Positions 28,294-36,835 of a stretch of 64,000 bases of DNA are shown piece by piece; position 1 is the first letter of the stretch, and each line of letters opens with the position of its first letter. Both the position numbers and the translations under genes were made by a program. The notes beneath the pieces are model-generated. The model was not told the DNA's origin and ran no database searches. It saw nothing but the letters and a program-made list of their open reading frames with translations. Origin of the DNA: Verrucomicrobiaceae bacterium (lineage in GTDB: Bacteria; Verrucomicrobiota; Verrucomicrobiia; Verrucomicrobiales; Verrucomicrobiaceae); contig JAEUHN010000029.1 of assembly GCA_016795365.1 (NCBI GenBank), forward strand, positions 124,001 to 188,000, given 5' to 3'.

Positions 28294-29508
28294 ATGACTT
28301 CGCACTGCCGTTCCTGTGGTTCCAGCCGCCTCCACCCTGTCATCGACCTGGGTTTGCAGCCCCTGGCTAACAACCTCCTGCTGCCCAACGACCTGGCCAA
28401 GCCGGAGCCCAAGTTCCCGCTCGAAGTCGCCGTGTGCGCCGATTGCTGGCTGATGCAGATCACGCACATCGTGCCGCCAGTCGATCTCTTCAGCGACTAC
28501 GTTTACTTCTCGTCCAATTCAGACGCGATGCTGCGCCATGCAAGGGAGGCAGCGCTACGCTACATCGCTGACAAGAAGCTGGGCAAGGACAGCTTTGTCG
28601 TCGAAGTCGCGAGCAATGATGGCTACTTGCTGAAGAACTTCGTCCAAGCCGGTGTGCCCTGCCTGGGCATCGAGCCCGCCAAAAACATTGCGGTCGAAGC
28701 GCGCAAAGCGGGCGTGGATACGCTCGCCGAGTTCTTCGGTAAGGACACAGGCAGCGCTGTGGCTGCCGACCGTGGCCAGGCGGATGTCATTTTGGGCAAC
28801 AACGTCTTCGCCCATGCGCCCGACACCAATGACTTCGTGGCAGGTCTCGCCGCGCTGCTGAAGCCGGATGGCTGGATATCGCTCGAGTTCCCTTACGGCG
28901 TCGAGATGATCGAGAAGGTGGAGTTTGACACCATCTACCACGAGCACGTCTTCTACTTCACGCTCGCGCCACTGGAGCCGTTGTTCGCGCGGCACGGGCT
29001 GGAGGTGTTTCATGTCGAACACTTCGACAAGTTGCACGGCGGCACCCTGCGTCTCTTCGCCTGCCATCGCGGAGCCGAACCTGTGCGAGAGAGCGTGCGT
29101 GAACTTCGTGCCCGCGAGTCCCAGCTGGGTGTGAGCACACTGGGTTACTACCAGAACTTTGCCCGTCGGGCTGAGAAGGTGAAGGCCGACTTGATCGCCT
29201 TCCTCACCACGCACGAGAACGTGGCCGCTTACGGTGCTTCGGCGAAGGGCAGCACCTTGCTCAATTTCATCGGCGAGCCTGCGAGCCGTCTCCAGTTCAT
29301 CGCGGACCGCAGCCCGCACAAGCATCACAAGCTCAGCCCTGGACTGCACATCCCAATCGTCCCTGCCGAAGCGCTCTCGGAACGACGACCCGATTATGCT
29401 TTGCTGCTCGTGTGGAATTTCGCCGACGAAGTGATTCGCCAGCAGAGCGCCTACTGCCAGCAAGGCGGCAAGTTTGTCGTGCCATTGCCCGAGTTACGCA
29501 TCGTTTGA
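28294..29508 (+). CDS. NDP-sugar C-methyltransferase (TylC3/NovU-type)
   Basis: 404 residues from the ATG at 28294. SAM-dependent methyltransferase of the family that adds a methyl branch to carbon 3 (or 5) of 4-keto-6-deoxy sugars. Order: an N-terminal zinc-binding region (CRSCGSSRLHPVIDLGLQPLANN-type start, then CADCW), a class I SAM fold with EVASNDGYLLKNF and LGIEP, the catalytic block FDTIYHEHVFYFTLAPL and HGGTLRLF, and a C-terminal Rossmann-like domain (AYGASAKGSTLLNFIG). It lies 10 bases after rfbG, which argues that its substrate is CDP-4-keto-6-deoxyglucose. Confidence 0.88.
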   Translation: MTSHCRSCGSSRLHPVIDLGLQPLANNLLLPNDLAKPEPKFPLEVAVCADCWLMQITHIVPPVDLFSDYVYFSSNSDAMLRHAREAALRYIADKKLGKDSFVVEVASNDGYLLKNFVQAGVPCLGIEPAKNIAVEARKAGVDTLAEFFGKDTGSAVAADRGQADVILGNNVFAHAPDTNDFVAGLAALLKPDGWISLEFPYGVEMIEKVEFDTIYHEHVFYFTLAPLEPLFARHGLEVFHVEHFDKLHGGTLRLFACHRGAEPVRESVRELRARESQLGVSTLGYYQNFARRAEKVKADLIAFLTTHENVAAYGASAKGSTLLNFIGEPASRLQFIADRSPHKHHKLSPGLHIPIVPAEALSERRPDYALLLVWNFADEVIRQQSAYCQQGGKFVVPLPELRIV

Positions 29509-29511
29509 CCC

Positions 29512-30054
29512 ATGAAATTTGAGCCCACCCAGTTCGACGGTGTCTGGCTCATCACCCTGGAGCCTCGTGGTGATGAGCGGGGCTACCTCATGCGCACCTA
29601 CTGCGAGCCCACCTTTCGCGCCCATGGGCTCACGACGCACTGGCCGCAGTGCAACGAAACTCTGACCACGCGACGCGGCAGCATCCGTGGCATGCATTGG
29701 CAGAAGGCTCCTCACGGTGAGGCCAAGCTGGTGCGCTGCTCGCAGGGTCGCATCTGGGATGTGGTGGTCGATGTGCGCCAGGGGGCTTCCACCTTCGGCC
29801 AATGGCAGGCTTTTGAACTCGATGCCAGCCGCCCGCAGCAGCTTCATATTCCGCCCGGCTTCGCACATGGCTTTCAGACGTTGAGCGACCACGCGGTGCT
29901 GCACTATCAGATGGGTGAACTCTACCGCCCCGATGGAGCCGCCGGCTGCCGATGGGATGATCCAGCGCTGGCGATTCCATGGCCCCTGCCGGTCGCCGAT
30001 CTCTCGGCTCGGGATGCGGGATTGCCATTGCTAGCAGAGGCTTTCGACTCCTGA
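29512..30054 (+). CDS. NDP-4-keto-6-deoxyhexose 3,5-epimerase family protein (RmlC-like)
   Basis: 180 residues, the usual RmlC cupin length. Conserved blocks are RGYLMRTYCEPTF, NETLTTRRGSIRGMHWQ (active-site His), KLVRCSQGRIWDVVVDVR, PPGFAHGFQTLSD, a Tyr in ELYRPDGAAG and CRWDDPAL. It epimerises C3 and/or C5 of a 4-keto-6-deoxy sugar. Because it follows rfbF, rfbG and the C-methyltransferase, a CDP-linked, C3-branched substrate is inferred; whether it acts on C3, C5 or both cannot be read. Confidence 0.9.
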   Translation: MKFEPTQFDGVWLITLEPRGDERGYLMRTYCEPTFRAHGLTTHWPQCNETLTTRRGSIRGMHWQKAPHGEAKLVRCSQGRIWDVVVDVRQGASTFGQWQAFELDASRPQQLHIPPGFAHGFQTLSDHAVLHYQMGELYRPDGAAGCRWDDPALAIPWPLPVADLSARDAGLPLLAEAFDS

Positions 30055-30062
30055 CCACGCCC

Positions 30063-30869
30063 ATGTCCACTACCTTCACCATCCTCGGATCGCGCGGCTA
30101 TGTTGGCTCTCACCTTACGGAGTATCTGCGCCAGCAAAACGACACGATCGTGCAGGTGGACAGCACTCCGCTTCCCTCGGGCAACCTGGGGCATGTGATC
30201 TTTTGCATTGGCGTCACCACAGACTTCGCCAGCCGTCTGCATGACACCATGCGCGCCCATGTGAGCAAGGCGCTGGAAGTGCTAGAGACCTGCGAGTTTG
30301 ATTCCTTCACCTACCTTTCGAGCACTCGTGTCTATGAGCGCGGCACCAGCGGTGAGGAGACGGCACCGCTCAGCGCTGATCCGAGCAACCTCGCTGACTA
30401 CTACAAGATCTCCAAGATCGCGGGCGAGGCGGTGTGCCTGGCTCACCCGCGAGCCACGGTCCGTGTGGCCCGCCTTTCCAATGTGCTCGGCTTTGAGCAG
30501 CCACCTTTGACCTTTGTTCCCTCATTGATTCGCGATGCCCTGCAACACGGACGCATCGTGCTCAACACAGCGCTGGATTCCGCCAAGGACTACATCTTGA
30601 TGGACGATGTGGTGCGCCTCCTGCCTCTCATCGCTCAGCATGGCAAGGAACGGCTCTACAACCTGTCGTCTGGAGTCCAGACCACGCACCAGGAGATCGT
30701 GGACAGCATCAGCGCGACGCTCGGATCGAGTTACGAAGCACGTCCAGGCGGTGCTCGATCCACCTTCCCCATGACGGCAGCCACACGCTTGAGAACTGAG
30801 TTCGGATTTGAGCCGACACCGGTCATCGAACGATTGCCATCCCTGTGCCGCCAGTATGCTGCGCTATGA
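30063..30869 (+). CDS. NAD-dependent epimerase/dehydratase-family protein, probable 4-ketosugar reductase
   Basis: 268 residues from the ATG at 30063. Extended SDR with TILGSRGYVGSHLTEYL (a GxxGYVG nucleotide motif) and the Tyr/Lys pair in NLADYYKISKIAGEAV, with upstream SSTRVY supplying the Ser/Thr. Smaller than dehydratases, it matches NDP-sugar reductases and epimerases. Its position after dehydratase, methyltransferase and 3,5-epimerase suggests it reduces the C4 keto group to finish the CDP-sugar. The stop overlaps the next start (ATGA). Confidence 0.78.
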   Translation: MSTTFTILGSRGYVGSHLTEYLRQQNDTIVQVDSTPLPSGNLGHVIFCIGVTTDFASRLHDTMRAHVSKALEVLETCEFDSFTYLSSTRVYERGTSGEETAPLSADPSNLADYYKISKIAGEAVCLAHPRATVRVARLSNVLGFEQPPLTFVPSLIRDALQHGRIVLNTALDSAKDYILMDDVVRLLPLIAQHGKERLYNLSSGVQTTHQEIVDSISATLGSSYEARPGGARSTFPMTAATRLRTEFGFEPTPVIERLPSLCRQYAAL

Positions 30870-31549
30870 ATCTGTCCCTGCCCAGATCCGAGTTGGCGAC
30901 TTACACCGCACGTCAGCTCAACCACTTCTTCCCTGATGGTCACGACCTGACCGGTAGCGATCTGATGCCCGGTCTCGATGTCGCGCTGGACCGGCTGCAC
31001 TTCTGCTTTCGCCACGCCATCAGCCCCCGCTACAACGGCCCCGATGGCACGCACCTCAACCACCTGTATGCGGACCACTACCTCATGTATCTGTGGTTCC
31101 TGGCAAACTCGCTGTCACGCCAGGGCGCAGATCGCCGCCTGCTGAGCAAGCTCTACTACCTGAACAAGGCCCTGCACGCCTTCGACTGCATGTATGACAC
31201 CGGTTTGCCCGACATCTTCCTCATCTTCCACGGCAGCGGCACGATGCTGGGTAAGGCGACGTATGGGAACTTCTTCGTGGCCCTGCAAGGCTGCACGATT
31301 GGTGCTCATCATGGCAAGTATCCAACGCTCGGCCAAGGCGTGGCCCTGGCGGCGCAGAGTTCCATCATCGGCCCCTGCCAGATCGGCCACGGCGCATCCG
31401 TGAGCTGTCAGACGGGCTTGTTCCAAACCGATGTGCCCGACCATCACGTTGCCTACCGGGACAAGGAGGGTCGGCTGATCATCAAGCCCAGCGCCCGCAG
31501 CTATGCGCAGACCTTTTTCAACGTGGACTGCACACCACCACAGACATGA
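30866..31549 (+). CDS. Left-handed beta-helix (hexapeptide) acyltransferase, serine-acetyltransferase-like
   Basis: 227 residues from the ATG at 30866 that overlaps the previous stop. An N-terminal helical region (about 1-115) precedes hexapeptide-repeat turns ([40 protein letters not shown]). The pattern resembles CysE/WbbJ-type acetyltransferases found in O-antigen loci. It probably adds an acetyl group from acetyl-CoA to a sugar or amino sugar of this glycan. Catalytic specificity cannot be assigned. It overlaps the next gene by 4 bases. Confidence 0.7.
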   Translation: MNLSLPRSELATYTARQLNHFFPDGHDLTGSDLMPGLDVALDRLHFCFRHAISPRYNGPDGTHLNHLYADHYLMYLWFLANSLSRQGADRRLLSKLYYLNKALHAFDCMYDTGLPDIFLIFHGSGTMLGKATYGNFFVALQGCTIGAHHGKYPTLGQGVALAAQSSIIGPCQIGHGASVSCQTGLFQTDVPDHHVAYRDKEGRLIIKPSARSYAQTFFNVDCTPPQT

Positions 31550-32091
31550 CTCCTCTCCCCACTGGACTCGAACTCGGCGAAGGCGTAACCATTGATCCCC
31601 TCGCCGTCATCTCCCCCTCGGTGCGAGGCACCTGGATTCGCATCGGTGCCAACACCACCGTGCATCCCTTCGCCACCATCAAGGCCGTCGGCGGCACGGG
31701 TGACATCGTGATTGGCCAGCACTGCCAGATCAATCCCCAGTGCGTGCTCTACAGCGGCGCCGGGATCAAGCTGGGCGACTACGTCCTGCTGGCACCCGGC
31801 GTGATGCTGGTGCCAGCCAACCACGCCTTCGCCCGTGTGGACATTCCGATCGCCAAGCAGGGCTTTATGCCTTCCAAAGGAGGCATCGTGATCGGAGACG
31901 ATGTCTGGATCGGTGCCGGGAGCATCGTCGTGGATGGTGTGACCATCGGCCAGGGTGCCATCATCGGCGCAGGCAGTGTGGTGACCAAGTCAGTGCCGGC
32001 ATGGGAAATCTGGGCGGGCACACCAGCCAGGCGCATCTCCACTCGCAAGCCTCCCGAGAACGACGGGACTGCAGCGGAAAACACGCATTGA
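31546..32091 (+). CDS. Hexapeptide-repeat acetyltransferase (WbbJ/maltose acetyltransferase-like)
   Basis: 181 residues. Nearly the whole protein is left-handed beta-helix: [54 protein letters not shown] and [20 protein letters not shown]. The active-site His is likely in NHAFAR. The ending [10 protein letters not shown] is typical of sugar O-acetyltransferases. The ATG overlaps the preceding acyltransferase's stop, so the pair is translationally coupled. Confidence 0.85.
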   Translation: MTPLPTGLELGEGVTIDPLAVISPSVRGTWIRIGANTTVHPFATIKAVGGTGDIVIGQHCQINPQCVLYSGAGIKLGDYVLLAPGVMLVPANHAFARVDIPIAKQGFMPSKGGIVIGDDVWIGAGSIVVDGVTIGQGAIIGAGSVVTKSVPAWEIWAGTPARRISTRKPPENDGTAAENTH

Positions 32092-32175
32092 CAACCTCCT
32101 TCGCGCCATGCCAATTCAGCCCGCGCGATTGCCGAAGGCGATCGCCTTCCACTCCCCCATGCCGCGCGTTTTCCC

Positions 32176-33672
32176 ATGAGCCGATTCCAGGTCATCATCC
32201 CCGTTCTGAATGCCGAAAAAACGCTGCGCCACACGCTGCAAACGCTGGCGGACCTGCCGAATGACAACGTCAGCTTTCTGATTTCCAACAACAGCAGCAC
32301 CGACTCGACGCCGGACATCCTCGAAGACTTCCGCGCCCGCGATTCACGCTTCCAGATCATCAAGACGGAGCAGACCCTGCCTCTGAAGGACAGCCTCGAA
32401 TTCGCCATGTCCCAATCGACCGGCGACTACCTGATGGTCATCGGCGGCGATGATGGTCTCTACACCGGCTGCATCGAAGTCGCCGAGGAAGCCCTGCGCC
32501 AGCATCCTCAGGCCAAGGCCGTCGCCCATCGTCGCAGTTTCCTTCTCTGGCCCGATGTGCCCGATCACTGCGGCACTCCCGGATTTCCTCCCGGTGGACT
32601 GCGCATCTCGGCGGCCAACACGTTCGACCTGCGCAATGCCCGCGAGGATCTCCGTCAGCAAGCCCTGAGCATCATTCATTGCCCCACCCCCGCACCTTAT
32701 CAGGGCTGGGTCAGCAAGGAGATCGTCAATCGCATCCGTTCGCGCGTGGGCCGAGTGTTCGCCCACTACGTGACCGACTTCTGGTTTGCCTCCGCCACCG
32801 GCGCCGAACTGGACAATGCACCTTACGTCTTCTCTGGCCTGCCACTCTCCATCGGAGCCTACTCGGCCCACAGTTCCGCCTTGTCCTTTTTCTCGAACAC
32901 CAAGAGCGATGCTGCCGAGAAAAAACTCAGCCTCGAACTAAGCACCGAGAAAGAGAACCTCGTTTTCACCAGCAAGTCCGCCCGCGGTTACCGCTACGAG
33001 ATTCTCAAGCTCGTGCTCCAGCACTGGCCCAATGCGCCATTCACCGAACGTGAGATGGACCTCAACTACGTGTGCGGCTTCTGGGAGGAGTGGAAGCACC
33101 GCACCAGCATGCCACCAGAGGCAGCACACCAGTTCGCAGGCAGCACCGAGCAGTTCCGCCAGTTCATTGACCGCACCGCCGCTAATGCAGGTCTTACCGA
33201 CCTGATCGCCGATCTCGATCGCAACTACGTTTTCCGCGGTGACAACAGCGCCCTCTGGGCCAAATGGGGCACCTCGTTCCAGCAGGATGCCGACTGGGCG
33301 CACGACGTTTGCATCGACACCCGCCGACTCGGCTGCCGCAACGTTCACGACGTCTCCAAAGCGATGAGCGTCATCATCGAAGCCGTTCAACAAGCCGGCG
33401 AATCCTTCGCCAAGATCATCGCCAACAAACGCCTCGCAGGTGGTCCCAAGGACAGCCCGGCACCCAGCTGGGAAAGCGCAGGCTTTGCCGCCATCAGCAA
33501 GGCCTGTGCAGACAGCCTTCAGCCTTTGCAGAAGGACAACCGCAACCTCGGACGCCAGGTCTCCAAGTTCAACGATTCCTGGCGCGCGCCCAAAGATGCA
33601 CCCTGGGCGCTCAAGACCGGCCTGAGTCTTGCTCGCTTCCTGGGCCGGGCCACTGGCACCCTGCCCAAGTAG
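32176..33672 (+). CDS. Glycosyltransferase family 2 with long C-terminal extension
   Basis: 498 residues. The GT-A domain occupies about residues 1-240: FQVIIPVLNAEKTLRHTL, SNNSSTDSTPDILEDF and the metal-binding DxD-like MVIGGDDGLYTG. A further 250 residues, mostly helical, have no recognised family and end in a basic segment (LSLARFLGRATGTLPK). It probably transfers a sugar to the growing surface glycan. It follows an 84-base gap after the acetyltransferase. The next gene begins 14 bases after its stop. Confidence 0.85.
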   Translation: MSRFQVIIPVLNAEKTLRHTLQTLADLPNDNVSFLISNNSSTDSTPDILEDFRARDSRFQIIKTEQTLPLKDSLEFAMSQSTGDYLMVIGGDDGLYTGCIEVAEEALRQHPQAKAVAHRRSFLLWPDVPDHCGTPGFPPGGLRISAANTFDLRNAREDLRQQALSIIHCPTPAPYQGWVSKEIVNRIRSRVGRVFAHYVTDFWFASATGAELDNAPYVFSGLPLSIGAYSAHSSALSFFSNTKSDAAEKKLSLELSTEKENLVFTSKSARGYRYEILKLVLQHWPNAPFTEREMDLNYVCGFWEEWKHRTSMPPEAAHQFAGSTEQFRQFIDRTAANAGLTDLIADLDRNYVFRGDNSALWAKWGTSFQQDADWAHDVCIDTRRLGCRNVHDVSKAMSVIIEAVQQAGESFAKIIANKRLAGGPKDSPAPSWESAGFAAISKACADSLQPLQKDNRNLGRQVSKFNDSWRAPKDAPWALKTGLSLARFLGRATGTLPK

Positions 33673-33686
33673 CCTTCTGCGATTCC

Positions 33687-35054
33687 GTGAGTTCCCCCGC
33701 CATCATTCTCAATGAGAGCCAGCCGATTCAATCGGCCGAGGAAGTGCGGTTCCTGCTCGCTTCGGTGTTCCGTGGGGAAGCCGTTCCAGTTTTCCTGCTC
33801 GATGCCGCCCTTGCCCTCTGGAAGGAGAGTCCCGAATTGAAACACGCCGAACTGCTTCGCCAAGTGCGCAAGACGGCTCTGGCCAAGCCTCGCCGCCCGT
33901 CCAAGCCACCGCGCCCCACCTTCTGGCAGCGACTCCTGGGAAAGCCAGCAACGGACACCTCGATCGAATCTCCCGATGCCGAGCGCGCCCGTCTCGACCA
34001 GCGGTTCACCGAACACTTTGCCGAGGCCAAACGAGCCTCCACTGCCTACGCGGCGAAAGAAAAGCCCGTGCCCTCGGCGGTCTTCTGGCCCAACCCTTCC
34101 CAGACGGGCGAGCGTGCCTCCTCGTTGTTCGATGTGATCCCCGTCGTGCATCGCAAGCCTCTCCTGACCAAGACCACTCCGATCGGCTCCGCGGGCAGTT
34201 GCTTCGCCATGGAGATCGCCCATTGGCTGCAGGACAACGGCTTCAATTACCTCGTCACCGAGCCTCCCGGGCCTTGCGATCCGCACACGCGCCCCATGTC
34301 CAACGCCCGCTGGGGCATTGTGTTTAACACCCCGAGCCTGCGCCAGCTGGTCGAGCGCGCGTTCGGTGTCATCGAGACACCGCGCCTGCTGTGGAGCGAT
34401 GTGCGGAATGGCGTGGAGCGTTTCTACGATCCGTTTCGCGAGGACGTGTTGTTTGGTTCCAAAGCCGAATACGAGGAAACTTACGACAGCCATGTGGCCG
34501 CCGTTCGTCGTGCCCTGAGCGAGGTGAAGGTCTTCGCGATGACGCTCGGCATGAACGAGGTGTGGTTCCTCAAGAATGGCGGTCATGCCCTTTCGCGCGC
34601 GCCATGGCGTGTGGCCAGCAGTTGCGTCGAGCCGCGCGTGCTCACCGTCGAAGAGAACGTCCAGCACCTTTCGGCGATGTGGTCCACGTGGAAGAAGTTC
34701 AACCCCGACGTGCGGCTGATCATCACCGTGTCTCCGGTGCCGCTTCATGCCACCTTCCGTGGCGACACTCACCATGTGGTGGTCGCCAACGCCCACTCCA
34801 AGGCCGTCCTGCGCGCCGCCGCCGAACAATTCGTCAGCACTCACGACGATGTGGACTACTTCCCTGCTTACGAAGTGGTGATGCATTGCACCCGAGACGC
34901 CTGGGACACCGATCAGCGCCACGTCAGCCGCAACACCGTGAAAAATGTCATGCGCACCTTCTGCGAGATGTTCGTGGACCCGCAAGATTTGCCGCCGTCC
35001 GAACAGGAACTGCGCAGCACCGTCGCCCATGACCTACTAAATCCTGGCTCATGA
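33687..35054 (+). CDS. GSCFA-domain protein (SGNH-like hydrolase or acyltransferase relative)
   Basis: 455 residues from a GTG at 33687, the first plausible start after the preceding stop. Residues 1 to about 120 are charged with a Pro/Lys-rich basic patch (KPRRPSKPPRPTFWQRL). The family-naming motif appears as IGSAGSCFAMEIA, followed by SNARWGIVFNTPSLRQLVE, MTLGMNEVW and a late block DDVDYFPAYEVVM. GSCFA proteins share the SGNH hydrolase fold; the activity is not established. In a glycan cluster, adding or removing an acyl group is a reasonable inference. The stop overlaps the following start (ATGA). Confidence 0.8.
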   Translation: MSSPAIILNESQPIQSAEEVRFLLASVFRGEAVPVFLLDAALALWKESPELKHAELLRQVRKTALAKPRRPSKPPRPTFWQRLLGKPATDTSIESPDAERARLDQRFTEHFAEAKRASTAYAAKEKPVPSAVFWPNPSQTGERASSLFDVIPVVHRKPLLTKTTPIGSAGSCFAMEIAHWLQDNGFNYLVTEPPGPCDPHTRPMSNARWGIVFNTPSLRQLVERAFGVIETPRLLWSDVRNGVERFYDPFREDVLFGSKAEYEETYDSHVAAVRRALSEVKVFAMTLGMNEVWFLKNGGHALSRAPWRVASSCVEPRVLTVEENVQHLSAMWSTWKKFNPDVRLIITVSPVPLHATFRGDTHHVVVANAHSKAVLRAAAEQFVSTHDDVDYFPAYEVVMHCTRDAWDTDQRHVSRNTVKNVMRTFCEMFVDPQDLPPSEQELRSTVAHDLLNPGS

Positions 35055-36055
35055 CTGACTCCCCGCCTGTATCGACGGTGGCGACCGCCGATCGCCATAC
35101 CTCGACCGTCTGCTTCTGCTTCCGCAAATCCCTCGCGGACCTCCGCGCCGATTACACCACCTACGGCTCCCTGGCCCGCATGCAGGACGCCACGCGCGTG
35201 GGCATGCAGTGCGGCGGTTGCCGTGCACTCCTGCACCATCACTTCGGCGAAACGCCCGTCGAGATCAGCGACCTTTCCCACGACGATCAGCGTGGTGCCA
35301 CGGTCTGCGTGAAGCCCGGCAACCGGGTGATGAAGTGCTTCATCGCATCCAGTTCACTGCTCGAATCCCGCGCCTTCTCCAGCAATGCCGTGCCGCTCCA
35401 GCTGGGCGAATGCGACTCCTCCATGACGGCGGAGTTCACACTCTACAACCACCTTGGCAAGCCGATCATGACCCGCCGCCAGCCGCTGGCCACGGGCGAG
35501 ACCTTCAGCTTCGATACCGCGATGGAACGCCTGCCCAGGCCATTCTACGGCATGATCGCCTACCGCCTGGAGCGCAAGAACTACGGTGCTTCTCGGCTCA
35601 ACGTGGCCTGGCACTCGGGGGATTCGATGACCTCGACGCACGAAAACTTCAGCACTGGGCGTCCTGATGTGGTGCTGCCTGTGCCTGTGGATGACGTGTT
35701 CCTGAATGGGCCCAATGACATCTACCTCGCCGTGCAGAATCCGCACAGCAAGCCGCGCGAGATCGTATTCCGTTTGTTCCAGCTCTCGGGCGGCAACATC
35801 TACGAGGACCTCGCACCCACCGTCGCCGGAGTCCCGCCCAAGGATGGAGCGCTGGAATTCCGCCGTGTGCTGCCTCCGCTCGGCACGGATTGGATTCACG
35901 CCAGCCGCGAGTTCTACACGCCCGCACTGAAGCTTCTGAAAGGCCCTCTCGCCCTGCGCATCTACACGCCCGGCGTGGACATCCATCAGGCCCCGTCCAC
36001 CTACTTCTTCTTGCATCACCGCGAGCAGAACATCTGGAGTTCCAACCACCTCTAA
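35051..36055 (+). CDS. BFD-like [2Fe-2S] domain fused to a beta-rich domain of unknown function
   Basis: 334 residues. Residues about 19-62 match the bacterioferritin-associated ferredoxin fold: Cys21-x-Cys23, 30 residues, then Cys54-x2-Cys57 in VGMQCGGCR, the spacing and flanks of Bfd-type [2Fe-2S] sites. Residues about 75-334 are beta-rich without a recognised family (AEFTLYNHLGKPI, GMIAYRL, DIYLAVQNPHSKP, NIWSSNHL). The gene overlaps GSCFA by 4 bases and is followed by a protein with similar phrases. A redox or structural cluster in a glycan locus is unusual. The function is unknown. Confidence 0.72.
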   Translation: MTDSPPVSTVATADRHTSTVCFCFRKSLADLRADYTTYGSLARMQDATRVGMQCGGCRALLHHHFGETPVEISDLSHDDQRGATVCVKPGNRVMKCFIASSSLLESRAFSSNAVPLQLGECDSSMTAEFTLYNHLGKPIMTRRQPLATGETFSFDTAMERLPRPFYGMIAYRLERKNYGASRLNVAWHSGDSMTSTHENFSTGRPDVVLPVPVDDVFLNGPNDIYLAVQNPHSKPREIVFRLFQLSGGNIYEDLAPTVAGVPPKDGALEFRRVLPPLGTDWIHASREFYTPALKLLKGPLALRIYTPGVDIHQAPSTYFFLHHREQNIWSSNHL

Positions 36056-36068
36056 CCAGCCCTGACTC

Positions 36069-36824
36069 ATGACGGACGAGACCGCTCCCAGCGCCCGGAT
36101 TCATTATGGCTGCCTGATTCCTTCGGTGGCTGACTACTTCACGCAGCTGATGATTTTCCCCGGCTCCAATGCGCGCAAGCCCTGGGGCCTGCACGGTGCC
36201 TTCACGCTCGGTGGCACGGTGTTCACCAAGGGCAATCCGGAGACCGTGATCGCCACGCGTTCCTGCACCGAGGAGGAACATCTCAAGCTTGACTTCGAGA
36301 CGCCGCTGAAAGCTCTCGGGAAAGACGCCAGCGGCTTTGGTGTGCTCGCCCTGGACTCCGCAGGCGGCATCCCTGTCGAGATTTATCTTTCTCACATTCA
36401 TCGCAAGACGGGCGTCTATTTCGCCTACCCAGCGCTGATGTTCATGGGCGACCTGCTCTACCCGCACGCGCACATCGAGCGGCTGGAAAATTCCATGTTC
36501 TGGCCTGGCTTTCCTGCGTGGGAGGACACGGAGTTCAAGCTCGTGATGATGAACCCGTTCGACCTGCCCATGGCTGCCGAGATCACGCTCTGGAACAACC
36601 GCGAGGGCAAGCACCACGTGGGTGTCCGTCGTGTGAGTCCGCGCGAGTGCTTGTGGGTGTCGATGGATGAGATCATGCCTGCGGCGTGGCAGGTGCAAAA
36701 CGATCCTGCGTGCTCGCTCGGCGTCACCGCTCAGTTCAAGCTCCTGGCCTACATGGTGATGATCAACCGGCGCACTGGAATCATCACTTCCGCCGACCAC
36801 CTGCACCCTTATCAATTGTTCTGA
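36069..36824 (+). CDS. Protein of unknown function, possible relative of the preceding gene's C-terminal domain
   Basis: 251 residues, predicted beta-rich, no signal peptide. It shares short patterns with the C-terminal part of the preceding protein: AEITLWNNREGK versus AEFTLYNHLGK, the phrase LAYMVMINRR versus IAYRLERKN, and endings GIITSADHL versus NIWSSNHL. This suggests duplication and divergence, judged by eye only. It lacks the Cys cluster. It lies 13 bases downstream of its possible relative and 11 bases before the large glycosyltransferase gene, so co-transcription is likely. Confidence 0.6.
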   Translation: MTDETAPSARIHYGCLIPSVADYFTQLMIFPGSNARKPWGLHGAFTLGGTVFTKGNPETVIATRSCTEEEHLKLDFETPLKALGKDASGFGVLALDSAGGIPVEIYLSHIHRKTGVYFAYPALMFMGDLLYPHAHIERLENSMFWPGFPAWEDTEFKLVMMNPFDLPMAAEITLWNNREGKHHVGVRRVSPRECLWVSMDEIMPAAWQVQNDPACSLGVTAQFKLLAYMVMINRRTGIITSADHLHPYQLF

Positions 36825-36835
36825 ACCCGACTCTC

